Shown here in pieces: positions 31,368 through 38,839 of a DNA stretch of 64,000 bases. Position 1 is the stretch's first letter, and each line of letters begins with the position of its first letter. This DNA is from a virus. The position numbers and the translations under genes are program-made. The DNA lies in the IMG/VR virus record IMGVR_UViG_3300042691_034899, positions 16,849 through 80,848 of that record; one strand, given 5' to 3'. The notes below the pieces were generated by a model. The model searched no databases, was not told where the DNA came from, and was given only the letters and a program-made list of their open reading frames with translations.

Positions 31368-31669
31368 AACAAATGAAAACGATAAAAGATAAGGTATTAC
31401 TTTTACTAGAAAAGAATCCTCATCTAAGAGACAGTGACTTTAAACTTATTGCAAACTATTACTTCTTTGAAGTAGGCCATGAAAAGATGGCAAAGCTATC
31501 TGCAATGGAGTTCCTTGATCTCTTTGCAAAAGGCTCTCTGTCTCATTCCGAAAGTATTAGAAGAGTCAGACAAAAGATTCAAGAAGACAATCCTCATCTA
31601 AGAGGAGAGAGTTATAAGATAAGAAAAAGTGACTCGAAAGTTGTAAGAAATAACATAAAAGATTTGTAA
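31358..31669 (+). CDS. Hypothetical protein, phage ESIRRVRQ family (103 aa)
   Basis: SESIRRVRQKIQEDNPHLRG and the basic tail resemble small phage proteins I have seen in Bacteroidetes phages; helical, probably nucleic-acid binding. 10-nt overlap with upstream gene. Confidence 0.6.
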   Translation: MLLEQMKTIKDKVLLLLEKNPHLRDSDFKLIANYYFFEVGHEKMAKLSAMEFLDLFAKGSLSHSESIRRVRQKIQEDNPHLRGESYKIRKSDSKVVRNNIKDL

Positions 31670-31694
31670 TTAATCTGCAAATTTATTACATTTG
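31663..31694 (+). promoter_or_regulatory. Promoter TTTG-N20-TACATTTG, 4 nt before ATG
   Basis: TTTG 31663-31666, TACATTTG 31687-31694, 4-nt spacer, ATG 31699. Leaderless start. It overlaps the end of the upstream gene. Confidence 0.8.
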
Positions 31695-31698
31695 TACC

Positions 31699-32277
31699 AT
31701 GAACAAATCAGAAAAACTAATACCCATAATCATTAATGCTAATGATGAAGGAAAGGCAATTAAGGCTCTTGTAGAAGTTGTAGAAACACTACATTTATCT
31801 CAAAACTATTTCCATTTAGTAGATCTAAAGGATAGGCTAAACGAGTTTAAACTTAAGTTTAAATCAATAACAGATAGATATAGACAGATACCAAGCCCCA
31901 GGCCATACAATTCTCTACATGAATTAAGAATGGAGCTGAGTTTCTTGTCTAGAGATTTCTCTGATGAATTAGCGTTTGAAGTTAACAAATCAAAGATATA
32001 CCACGAGGAACGTAAGACTGAAGCTAGGGCTACTGGAATGCTTGAGCTGGCTAGTGATGAGAGTTTTCAATCTAAAGTTAAGGCTTCATCGGCTTCTGCT
32101 CTAAGAGATCTAGTAGGTGCTTCAAGTGTTTATCAAGAATTTATATCACTAGCTTCTGTATCATACGGGCTTTATCAAGAGTTCCATAAAGTTGGAGATT
32201 CTATGAAATTATTCAATGATGCCTTAGCAAGTGAGTGTAGGGAAGTACAGTACCACGATATGAAAGATGCAAAATAA
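31699..32277 (+). CDS. Hypothetical protein, helical (192 aa)
   Basis: Not recognised. Helical with a basic middle. First gene of a short unit with an exonuclease and a PD-(D/E)XK nuclease, so a recombination or replication accessory is plausible. Confidence 0.65.
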   Translation: MNKSEKLIPIIINANDEGKAIKALVEVVETLHLSQNYFHLVDLKDRLNEFKLKFKSITDRYRQIPSPRPYNSLHELRMELSFLSRDFSDELAFEVNKSKIYHEERKTEARATGMLELASDESFQSKVKASSASALRDLVGASSVYQEFISLASVSYGLYQEFHKVGDSMKLFNDALASECREVQYHDMKDAK

Positions 32278-32289
32278 AAACCAAACCAA

Positions 32290-33282
32290 ATGAAAGTTTT
32301 AAGTAAAATAGATAGTAAGCACTTTGTTGCTATCGACATCGAAACAGTTAGAATAGCTGAAACATTTTCTGAACTTCCTGAAGAATTTCAGGATGCATGG
32401 GAATACAAAAACAAACAAGATGGAGAGATTCCAACTCAAGAAGAATTAGCAGACCTTTGGAAAAGGACATCTAGCTTATACGCTGAGTTCTCAAAAGTAT
32501 GCGTAGTCAGTCTTGCATTTCTAGATAAGTCTGGAGAGAGTCTTATGTGTAAAAGCTTCTCAAATACCTCTGAGAAAGAATTACTTAAAGAGTTGTCAGA
32601 ATTTCTTGACAGAATTTCAAGTAGCAGCCCACATTACAGATTAATCGGGCACGCATCGAAGTTTTTTGATTACCCATTCCTTGGAAAGCGGTACATAATT
32701 AACCAACTTCCAATACCAAGAATACTTGATGATAGTGATAAAAAGCCATGGGAAACACTTAACACATGCACAAACACGCTATGGAAGTTAGGAGGAACTG
32801 GAGCTGGATCTTCACTACAAGCTTTATGCGTATCACTCAATATTCCTATATCTAAGGTTGATATGGTTGGAGATGAGGTTGGCCGAGAGTACTTTAAAGG
32901 TAATATAGAAGGTATAACAGATTACTGCAATAAAGATGCTATAGCTACATTTAATGTACTTAGAAGGTTTAAGTATGAGAATATCTTTACTTTTGATGAA
33001 GTTGTTTACTTAGATAATACCAAAGAAGAAGCAGCAGTAGAGTCTGGAAATGAGCTTCACAAGTTAGCTATTTCTAAAGAGTTTACTGATGATATTAAAG
33101 AAGCTCTAATAAATAGATTCAAAGGAAAGAAAGTCACTAAGAAAGAGTTGGATATGCTTCAGGATATGCTTGAGAATCTATACATAAACAATAAGATGTT
33201 TAAGAGTGATGCTCAACCAATTAAAGAAGCAAAGAGGGCTGAGGTTAAGGAGTTTATTAAAGTTTTAAAATCAAGTAAATGA
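32290..33282 (+). CDS. DnaQ-like DEDD 3'-5' exonuclease (330 aa)
   Basis: Exo I VAIDIET at residues 13-19, Exo II IGHASKFFDYPFLGKR near 119-134, Exo III ITDYCNKDAIATFNVL near 214-229 (YxxxD form). Resembles the predicted PolB-like 3'-5' exonuclease family (PF10108). The C-terminal 90 residues are an extra charged helical domain. The phage polymerase has its own exonuclease domain, so this one probably works in recombination or end processing with the adjacent PD-(D/E)XK nuclease. Confidence 0.82.
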   Translation: MKVLSKIDSKHFVAIDIETVRIAETFSELPEEFQDAWEYKNKQDGEIPTQEELADLWKRTSSLYAEFSKVCVVSLAFLDKSGESLMCKSFSNTSEKELLKELSEFLDRISSSSPHYRLIGHASKFFDYPFLGKRYIINQLPIPRILDDSDKKPWETLNTCTNTLWKLGGTGAGSSLQALCVSLNIPISKVDMVGDEVGREYFKGNIEGITDYCNKDAIATFNVLRRFKYENIFTFDEVVYLDNTKEEAAVESGNELHKLAISKEFTDDIKEALINRFKGKKVTKKELDMLQDMLENLYINNKMFKSDAQPIKEAKRAEVKEFIKVLKSSK

Positions 33283-33995
33283 AGTCAAAAGTAGTTTTAC
33301 CAAGAGTTTATAATAATCCTAGTGGATCGGATAAATTCGAAAAATTTGTAGGCTTACCAAAAATAAGCTATAGCCAGATCGATAGTTGGAATAATCCTGA
33401 TTATAAAGGAGAGTACTTCGAAAGTTACTTCCTTGGGATAGGTGATTCTGGAAATATATTTACACACTTTGGAAGTCTAGTAGGAGAATGGTTTGAGAAA
33501 GGTCAAGATGAGTCTGGAGAATTATCTGAATCTGATATTGAAGTGCTATCTAGTATTGGAAGGCCAGCTAATTGTGAATACGAAAGAGAAGTAGTAATCG
33601 TAAGGCCTCTTGGATATGCCATTCAAGGATTTATCGATAGGGCAAGAACGATTGTAGATGAGTCTGATAAAAAGCAAATTGAAGTAATTGACTTTAAGAC
33701 TGGGAACATTGAAAAGAAATCAAGCTTCTATGGGGGAAATGACTACCAACAGACAACTTTATATACATTTGGTTTGATTGAAGAGGGTGAAGATGTCGTA
33801 TGGTCTGGAGTTGTTATGCTTGGGAGAAATGGGAATGGATCTGAGAAATCACCGCTTAGATTGAATGGAGATGTTTTAAGCATTGAAACGCCTTATTCAG
33901 AAGATAGAATTGATTTATTCTTTAACAAATGTGATAAGACTGTTGAGGAAATTAGTGAATACTATAAATTTTACAATAAATTTTTTGTAGATTAA
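33279..33995 (+). CDS. PD-(D/E)XK nuclease, RecB/Cas4-like (238 aa)
   Basis: Active site pattern: GFIDRAR (Asp), EVIDFKTG (D...xK) and YQQTTLYTF (QxxxY motif of RecB-type nucleases), residues about 115-165. N-terminal SYSQIDSW helix fits the family. ATGA coupling with the DnaQ-like gene suggests a two-nuclease unit for end resection together with RecA. Confidence 0.85.
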   Translation: MKSKVVLPRVYNNPSGSDKFEKFVGLPKISYSQIDSWNNPDYKGEYFESYFLGIGDSGNIFTHFGSLVGEWFEKGQDESGELSESDIEVLSSIGRPANCEYEREVVIVRPLGYAIQGFIDRARTIVDESDKKQIEVIDFKTGNIEKKSSFYGGNDYQQTTLYTFGLIEEGEDVVWSGVVMLGRNGNGSEKSPLRLNGDVLSIETPYSEDRIDLFFNKCDKTVEEISEYYKFYNKFFVD

Positions 33996-34014
33996 AAAAT
34001 AATAACTAAATTTG
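33984..34014 (+). promoter_or_regulatory. Promoter TTTG-N19-TAAATTTG
   Basis: TTTG 33984-33987, TAAATTTG 34007-34014, 14 nt before ATG 34029. Confidence 0.75.
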
Positions 34015-34028
34015 ATAAAAATTAAAAT

Positions 34029-34460
34029 ATGGAAAATCAAGAACAAATGAGTCAAGAGCAATTGCAAGAGGCAATGCTACAAGAAAGAGCAGAAATGGAT
34101 CAAAAATATGATGAGCTTTTTGATCAATTAGAAAAAGGAGGTTACTTTAAACAAACCTACGGTAAAGATAGTAGGGTTACAATTCCAGGATCTATATTCA
34201 ATTCGTTTATTTACTTCTGCCACTTACAAGCAAAGCACTTACATTCAGTTCAAAGTGTATTAAATGTAATTCAACAAACAGTAACTGGTCTTGGGAACAA
34301 TGTATCAGATATGACAATCCGTTTAATGGAGCAGCATAAAGAAAATGTTGACGCTGGATACACAATTACAATGGATCAGATGGATGAGGAAGATGCTCAG
34401 GAAAATATTAAAGAGATCATCATTGATGAGAAGCCAAAACGTAAAAAACGCAAACAATAA
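34029..34460 (+). CDS. Hypothetical protein with basic tail (143 aa)
   Basis: Not recognised. Q/E-rich N-terminus, helical core, tail KPKRKKRKQ. Own promoter and terminator make it a separate, probably strongly expressed unit. Confidence 0.7.
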   Translation: MENQEQMSQEQLQEAMLQERAEMDQKYDELFDQLEKGGYFKQTYGKDSRVTIPGSIFNSFIYFCHLQAKHLHSVQSVLNVIQQTVTGLGNNVSDMTIRLMEQHKENVDAGYTITMDQMDEEDAQENIKEIIIDEKPKRKKRKQ

Positions 34461-34491
34461 TAAGAAGCTATATTTTTCTTAGGTAAGTAAG

Positions 34492-34519
34492 GCTGCCTAC
34501 CAATTTGTGGGCAGCTTTT
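34492..34519 (+). terminator. Intrinsic terminator
   Basis: GCTGCCTAC / GTGGGCAGC stem (9 bp, one G-U), CAATTT loop, TTTT tail, just upstream of tRNA-Arg. Confidence 0.85.
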
Positions 34520-34524
34520 CATTT

Positions 34525-34598
34525 GGTCCCGTAGCTCAGCTGGATAGAGCAACTGCCTTCTAAGCAGTAGGTCACACGTTCGAATCGTGTCGGGATCA
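34525..34598 (+). tRNA. tRNA-Arg (anticodon TCT)
   Basis: Acceptor GGTCCCG/CGGGATC, D arm GCTC...GAGC, anticodon stem ACTGC/GCAGT with loop CTTCTAA, T arm ACACG-TTCGAAT-CGTGT. Reads AGA, by eye the dominant Arg codon in these genes. CCA not encoded. Confidence 0.95.
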
Positions 34599-34690
34599 CA
34601 GCAGTTACTTGATGTCCTGTAGTACAGTAACAACCATTGGCATGTAGGGCATTGCACGAATGGTGGCGCAAGGTAAGATGTACTTGCAAC
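34599..34690 (+). ncRNA. Structured spacer RNA after tRNA-Arg
   Basis: Two exact stems: GTTACT 34604-34609 with AGTAAC 34626-34631, and ACCATT 34633-34638 with AATGGT 34659-34664. Part of a continuous RNA-rich region to 35152; see findings. Confidence 0.5.
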
Positions 34691-34759
34691 GGTGGAGTGC
34701 CGAAGACGTTATGAAACGATATGTGTGAGTGATCATGCATTGGGCTCAAATCTCCACCA
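34691..34759 (+). ncRNA. tRNA-like element, 69 nt
   Basis: Closed by GGTGGAG/CTCCACC plus A, like an acceptor stem of normal length, with a CTCAAAT T-loop-like stretch, but no T-stem partner and no clear anticodon arm. Either a degenerate tRNA or a tRNA-shaped domain of a larger RNA. Confidence 0.4.
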
Positions 34760-34764
34760 CTTTT

Positions 34765-34838
34765 GGATCTGTAACTCAGTTGGTTAGAGTGCAACACTCA
34801 TAATGTTGAAGTCCTTGGTTCGAGCCCAAGCCGATCCA
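34765..34838 (+). tRNA. tRNA-Met/CAT (possibly Ile2)
   Basis: Acceptor GGATCTG/CCGATCC (one T-C mismatch), D arm ACTC...GAGT, anticodon stem CAACA/TGTTG with loop CTCATAA, T arm CTTGG-TTCGAGC-CCAAG. CAT anticodon can be Met or, if modified, Ile. Confidence 0.9.
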
Positions 34839-34844
34839 CAAAAT

Positions 34845-34900
34845 ACCTACCACGCTTCTGGATTGTGGTGTCCATGGTCGAGCGTACCAGGGTAGGTCTT
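34845..34900 (+). ncRNA. Long two-part hairpin after tRNA-Met
   Basis: ACCTACC 34845-34851 pairs with GGTAGGT 34891-34897, and directly inside ACGCT 34852-34856 pairs with AGCGT 34881-34885. CTTTTG follows, so it might end the tRNA transcript. Confidence 0.55.
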
Positions 34901-34921
34901 TTGCCCCACCAACAAAACGAT

Positions 34922-35109
34922 GTTGGAATCCTCAAGTGATACTGTTACTTGAGTTTGAACCCCCCTGTGGATAGTATCTACAGGTCAAGTACCATCAGGC
35001 ATCCCAACGAACTGCTCACTTGTATGGTCTTTTCCGATACTGGGAAATTGGATTGCTGTAATATCTGGCTGACGAGCCACACTTACTCAACCATATAACC
35101 ATTATCATC
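34922..35109 (+). ncRNA. Candidate structured RNA before terminator
   Basis: Gene-free. GTTGG 34922-34926 with CCAAC 35004-35008 encloses CTCAAGT 34931-34937 / ACTTGAG 34947-34953 and a CTGTGGATA/TATCTACAG stem (34965-34983). Further on TATGGT 35023-35028 pairs with ACCATA 35090-35095. A strong terminator follows, which supports a non-coding transcript. Confidence 0.5.
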
Positions 35110-35152
35110 CCCTAGTAAGACTGTCTGATCAACAGAAACTGCTAGGGTTTTT
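35110..35152 (+). terminator. Intrinsic terminator of the RNA cluster
   Basis: CCCTAG / CTAGGG outer stem with inner TCTG/CAGA stem, followed by TTTTTG. Confidence 0.8.
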
Positions 35153-35162
35153 GTTTTAATTA

Positions 35163-35170
35163 TATATTTG
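35163..35170 (+). promoter_or_regulatory. -7 element TATATTTG
   Basis: TATATTTG 18 nt before ATG 35189; no well-spaced -33 TTG seen. Confidence 0.5.
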
Positions 35171-35188
35171 ATTTCAAATAATAAGTAT

Positions 35189-35707
35189 ATGAGTGTAGTA
35201 CGTTTTATTGCCGATTTACATTTTGGTCATGAGAATATGGCTAAGAAACGAAGCTTTGCATCAGCAGAAAAACATGATGAATTTATTGTTCATAAGTGGA
35301 ACAGTACTGTACACAAACGTGATCTTACCTATATACTAGGTGATGTTACAATGGAAAAGGCTAATTATTCTATACTCGATAGATTAAATGGTCGGAAAAT
35401 AGTCGTGGGCGGAAATCACGACAAACCTAATCATTCTCGTAAAATGCTAGAGCATGTTGATTATATTGCTGGTATGGTACAGTATAAAGGCCTCTTTTTA
35501 ACTCACTGTCCAGTTCATCCAATGGAGATGGATTATCGGATTAAATACAATATTCATGGTCACATACATGAGAAGTTAGTTGAACGTGATGTTAAGTTAT
35601 TTGGCATTACTATATTTAAACAAGTAGATCGTAGGTACATATGTGTATCATGCGAGCATGTTGATTACACACCAAAGACTCTAGCTGAGTTAGGTATAAA
35701 CAGATAA
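35189..35707 (+). CDS. Metallophosphoesterase (172 aa)
   Basis: IADLHFGHEN (motif I, DxH), LGDVTMEK (GD), VVGGNHDKP (GNHD), THCPVHP and NIHGHIHEK (GHxH) give the complete calcineurin-like metal site. Small single-domain phosphoesterase as in many phages; substrate unknown. ATG 35189 chosen; an upstream TTG is less likely. Confidence 0.85.
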   Translation: MSVVRFIADLHFGHENMAKKRSFASAEKHDEFIVHKWNSTVHKRDLTYILGDVTMEKANYSILDRLNGRKIVVGGNHDKPNHSRKMLEHVDYIAGMVQYKGLFLTHCPVHPMEMDYRIKYNIHGHIHEKLVERDVKLFGITIFKQVDRRYICVSCEHVDYTPKTLAELGINR

Positions 35708-35711
35708 TGAA

Positions 35712-36083
35712 ATGAAAATAGAACAAGTTAAAATACCAATGGACATTATTCCACCTTCACGAGTAAAACTGGTAAAGAGTAACGGTGAAACACATTACGG
35801 AACTCAATTTAAATTTGTTGAGTGGAATGGTGATGAAATAGGTAGTCGAGCAAAGCAGATGCATGATGAGCCACAAATCGGTTACAGTGTTATAATTGAT
35901 CCACAATACCTATCGTTTACTTGGCTTACTACACCTATCACAGAAATTATCAGTGATACTTCTGATAACGGATCTCGAAGCATTCATTTTAAAACTAAGA
36001 ACTCAGAGTATAAATTACTTGTAGAGGAAGATGATATGGCTTTATGGGATAATACATTGTTGGACGGATTAGAAGATTTGTAA
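35712..36083 (+). CDS. Hypothetical protein (123 aa)
   Basis: Not recognised. Beta-rich; shares one base with the next start. Confidence 0.65.
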   Translation: MKIEQVKIPMDIIPPSRVKLVKSNGETHYGTQFKFVEWNGDEIGSRAKQMHDEPQIGYSVIIDPQYLSFTWLTTPITEIISDTSDNGSRSIHFKTKNSEYKLLVEEDDMALWDNTLLDGLEDL

Positions 36084-36283
36084 TGGCAAAGATTAAGATA
36101 GAATGTGAAATAGAATTCAATGAAGACTCATGGTATAGTCATGCAGATGAAGAGGAATTAGAATGGTTTATTTCCGTTTTAAACGATAAAGAGAATACTA
36201 TGGTAATACTTCACTCAAATGATGTGGGTGATACTATTGGACAGACTAATAAATTTAAATGGAAAATACTTAAATCAGAATAA
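36083..36283 (+). CDS. Hypothetical protein ending in KSE (66 aa)
   Basis: Not recognised. Its end is encoded by a copy of the TTAAATCAGAATA junction repeat. Confidence 0.6.
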   Translation: MAKIKIECEIEFNEDSWYSHADEEELEWFISVLNDKENTMVILHSNDVGDTIGQTNKFKWKILKSE

Positions 36284-36511
36284 GATGAAAATAAAAGAAT
36301 GGTTATATGATGTTTGCTATGATAAGCATGGTCAATACTTATGGAATAAAGAAAAAGATGGTTCTCAAATGATAGGAGAAGTCAGAGGATGGGGAGCAAT
36401 ACAAAAGCTTTTTAAAACAGAAGAAGAAGCAAGTAAATTTCAAGATGAAGTAGGTGAATTTATAGCACAAGCTATTAGGGAAAAAGTTGAACGGGATTTT
36501 AAATCAGAATA
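36269..36511 (+). repeat. Junction repeat TTAAATCAGAATA, two further copies
   Basis: Copies at 36270-36282 and 36499-36511, each ending 2 nt before an ATG (36285, 36514). Same word as at 30.0-31.1 kb. Confidence 0.75.
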
Positions 36512-36512
36512 G
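36285..36512 (+). CDS. Hypothetical protein ending in DFKSE (75 aa)
   Basis: MKIKEWLYDVCYDKHGQYLW; helical C-terminus. ATG 36285 follows the junction repeat; the longer frame overlaps the previous gene. Not recognised. Confidence 0.6.
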   Translation: MKIKEWLYDVCYDKHGQYLWNKEKDGSQMIGEVRGWGAIQKLFKTEEEASKFQDEVGEFIAQAIREKVERDFKSE

Positions 36513-36513
36513 T

Positions 36514-37203
36514 ATGAAAGTAATTGTCACAGCGATATCAGATACTCATACAAAACATAATCAAGTGTTTAAGGACTTACACAAGGGTCATATACTAATT
36601 CATGGAGGAGATTTTATGAATTCAGGGTACGAAGTTAATGAGGCATATGAATTCTTTGATTCTTTTGATTCAGTAAAAGGCTACACTCATAAGTTTCTTA
36701 TTGCTGGAAATCACGATAGAGCAATGGAGATTAATAATGAGAAGATGGTAGCACTACTAAACCATTTTTCATCAATTACCTATCTTCAGGATAAGTCTGT
36801 CTATATTGCTGATCTAGGTGTAAAGGTATATGGATCTCCTTGGCAGCCAGAGTTCTTTAGTTGGGCTTTTAATCTTCCAAGAAACGGTAAAGAGCTACAA
36901 GAAAAATGGGATGCAATACCAGAAGATACGGATATATTAATAACTCATGGGCCTCCATTTGGGTATCTGGACATTCCAGGAGGGCAAAGTATTAGGACTG
37001 GTTGTGAAATATTACGAGATAAAGTTGATAAGATTAAACCAAAAATTCATATCTTTGGACACATTCATGGAAGTGCAGGTTATCACTTTAATGGTCATAC
37101 CCATTTTATAAATGCAGCTGTACTAAATGAAAGGTACGTTTATACAAATCTTCCTCAAACATTTGAGTGGGATAATATTACAAATGAAGTAAAATTTTTA
37201 TAA
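36514..37203 (+). CDS. Metallophosphoesterase, MPPED-like (229 aa)
   Basis: Complete metal site: AISDTHTKH, LIHGGDFMN, IAGNHDRAM, ILITHGPPFG and IFGHIHGSAG, ending with NAAVLNERY. The THGPPFG form is typical of the MPPED1/2-like branch (cyclic nucleotide phosphodiesterase-like). Third metallophosphoesterase of the window. Could degrade nucleotide signals of host defence; that is speculation. Confidence 0.85.
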   Translation: MKVIVTAISDTHTKHNQVFKDLHKGHILIHGGDFMNSGYEVNEAYEFFDSFDSVKGYTHKFLIAGNHDRAMEINNEKMVALLNHFSSITYLQDKSVYIADLGVKVYGSPWQPEFFSWAFNLPRNGKELQEKWDAIPEDTDILITHGPPFGYLDIPGGQSIRTGCEILRDKVDKIKPKIHIFGHIHGSAGYHFNGHTHFINAAVLNERYVYTNLPQTFEWDNITNEVKFL

Positions 37204-37219
37204 CTTAAAAACAAACAAA

Positions 37220-37582
37220 ATGAAAAAGCTAATTTTAATTGCAACATTATCTATTAACCTTTTTAACTCTAACGCTCAATCTCAGCTAGGAGTAGTAACC
37301 GTATCAAAACAAGATAAGACTGTTCCAGTTGGTTATTGGTATGTAATGGACGATAGAAATTTAAAAAACCAAATGTTCTTCTACGATAAAACAGAAGACG
37401 TAATCAAAACTCTAACTGCAATGCTTGATGAGTATGATCAAAATTTTAACGCACCATTTGGAAAAGATTTAGAAGGAGATGATTACTGGATTATAACTCA
37501 TCCAACTGGTAATATTGTTTATCTATACTTTGTGACTGAGCCTGGATCAGAGTATTCATTCATAACATCGGCAACACGATGA
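37220..37582 (+). CDS. Secreted hypothetical protein (120 aa)
   Basis: Signal peptide MKKLILIATLSINLFNSNAQ with a Bacteroidetes-style NAQ cleavage site. Mature part about 100 residues, not recognised. ATGA coupling with the next gene. Confidence 0.7.
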   Translation: MKKLILIATLSINLFNSNAQSQLGVVTVSKQDKTVPVGYWYVMDDRNLKNQMFFYDKTEDVIKTLTAMLDEYDQNFNAPFGKDLEGDDYWIITHPTGNIVYLYFVTEPGSEYSFITSATR

Positions 37583-37833
37583 TAAACGAGATAATAGAAC
37601 AATACCAAGATGAGACATTCTTGAAGGCTGATGGTTTTGATGAGGCCATTATCGGAGTATGTGAAGACTTTAATGCCCCCGTTAGATTGATATATTCTGT
37701 CCAGAAATGTTTAGATATTCTAATGAAGGATATGTCATACGAAGAAGCATTAGAATATTTCAATTTCAATGTTAGTGGTGCTTATGTTGGTGAGAAAACC
37801 CCGATATGGTGTTGGGACAATTTTAAAAATTAA
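37579..37833 (+). CDS. Conserved phage hypothetical (84 aa)
   Basis: DGFDEAIIGVCED, VRLIYSVQKCLDIL, YFNFNVSGAYVGEKTPIW: a pattern common in phage genomes, no known function. Confidence 0.75.
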   Translation: MINEIIEQYQDETFLKADGFDEAIIGVCEDFNAPVRLIYSVQKCLDILMKDMSYEEALEYFNFNVSGAYVGEKTPIWCWDNFKN

Positions 37834-37851
37834 TTATAATAAACATAAACA

Positions 37852-38043
37852 ATGAAAATTAAATTCAGTAAAAAGAACCTAAACATTTGGGTGCTATCAG
37901 AAGAAGGGGATATTAAATTAATTAAAGTCCCAATCAAGAAAAGATTAGAGTTCATAAAGATGTTCATTGGAAAAAATGAAATACCAAAAGAGATGGATGT
38001 CATTAAGTGGCTAGTAAAAGATAAAGAAGGGTATTACATTTAA
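37852..38043 (+). CDS. Hypothetical protein (63 aa)
   Basis: Not recognised. Basic, alpha/beta. Confidence 0.6.
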   Translation: MKIKFSKKNLNIWVLSEEGDIKLIKVPIKKRLEFIKMFIGKNEIPKEMDVIKWLVKDKEGYYI

Positions 38044-38046
38044 GTT

Positions 38047-38274
38047 ATGGCAAAAGTTATATTAGAATTTGATCCCATAGAGGAAAGAGATGACATGGAA
38101 TGTGCTATCAATGGCTGGAAATGGAAGATGGTAGCATGGAACTTTGATCAACATCTTCGTAATGAATTAAAGTACAATGATCATAACTTAACTAAGGAGC
38201 AATATGATTTACTTGATAAAACAAGAGAAGCTTTTCGAGGTATGATATCAGAGGAAGGTTTAATATTTGATTGA
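38047..38274 (+). CDS. Conserved phage hypothetical (75 aa)
   Basis: FDPIEERDDMECAINGWKW and AWNFDQHLRNELKY are typical of a small phage family of unknown function. Confidence 0.7.
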   Translation: MAKVILEFDPIEERDDMECAINGWKWKMVAWNFDQHLRNELKYNDHNLTKEQYDLLDKTREAFRGMISEEGLIFD

Positions 38275-38275
38275 T

Positions 38276-38839
38276 ATGTGGAGTAAACTAAAGTTATGGT
38301 GGCAATTTGAGGCCAGATGGTACTATAGAGATTTCATATTAGGAATTAAAAACCTATGGAAATGGTTTCCAACAATATGGAAAGATCGTGATTGGGATGA
38401 TCATTTTATCTTTGAAATTTTGAAAGTCAAGCTTGAGAATCAAGCAGCTTATATTGAAAAGAATGATAGACATGTAAGCGCAAAAAGAGATGCTGAACAG
38501 ATGAAGCTTTGTGTTAATCTAATTAAGCTTATCCAGGATGACTATTATAGAATGGAATACCTTGATTATTTTAAAGAAGACTACAAATTTATTCCAACAG
38601 ATGAAACTAAGAAGTGGTATACAGTAGAGACAACAGCTATTGAGGATAATTTAATCGAGTATTTTGCAAAGTACCCAAGGCAATACCGTAAAGTAGTCTC
38701 AGGAGAGATTGATTTCTTTAAAAAGGCAGAGAAGAATTCGCATGTAATAGCTCTCGAAATTGGTCTGCATAATCAAGAGAAGGCTAAGTGGTTACTATTC
38801 AAACTACTAAATAATAACATTGAAAACTGGTGGGAATAA
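38276..38839 (+). CDS. Conserved phage hypothetical (187 aa)
   Basis: WFPTIWKDRDWDDHFIFEILKVKL is a pattern I know from phage proteins of unknown function; the rest is helical. ATG 38276 (MWSKLKLWWQ) preferred to an upstream TTG. Confidence 0.7.
   Translation: MWSKLKLWWQFEARWYYRDFILGIKNLWKWFPTIWKDRDWDDHFIFEILKVKLENQAAYIEKNDRHVSAKRDAEQMKLCVNLIKLIQDDYYRMEYLDYFKEDYKFIPTDETKKWYTVETTAIEDNLIEYFAKYPRQYRKVVSGEIDFFKKAEKNSHVIALEIGLHNQEKAKWLLFKLLNNNIENWWE

Noticed and set aside
34397-34797. Two long minus-strand ORFs (34397-34657 and 34519-34797)
   Set aside because: They run antisense through the tRNA genes and terminator; clearly shadows.
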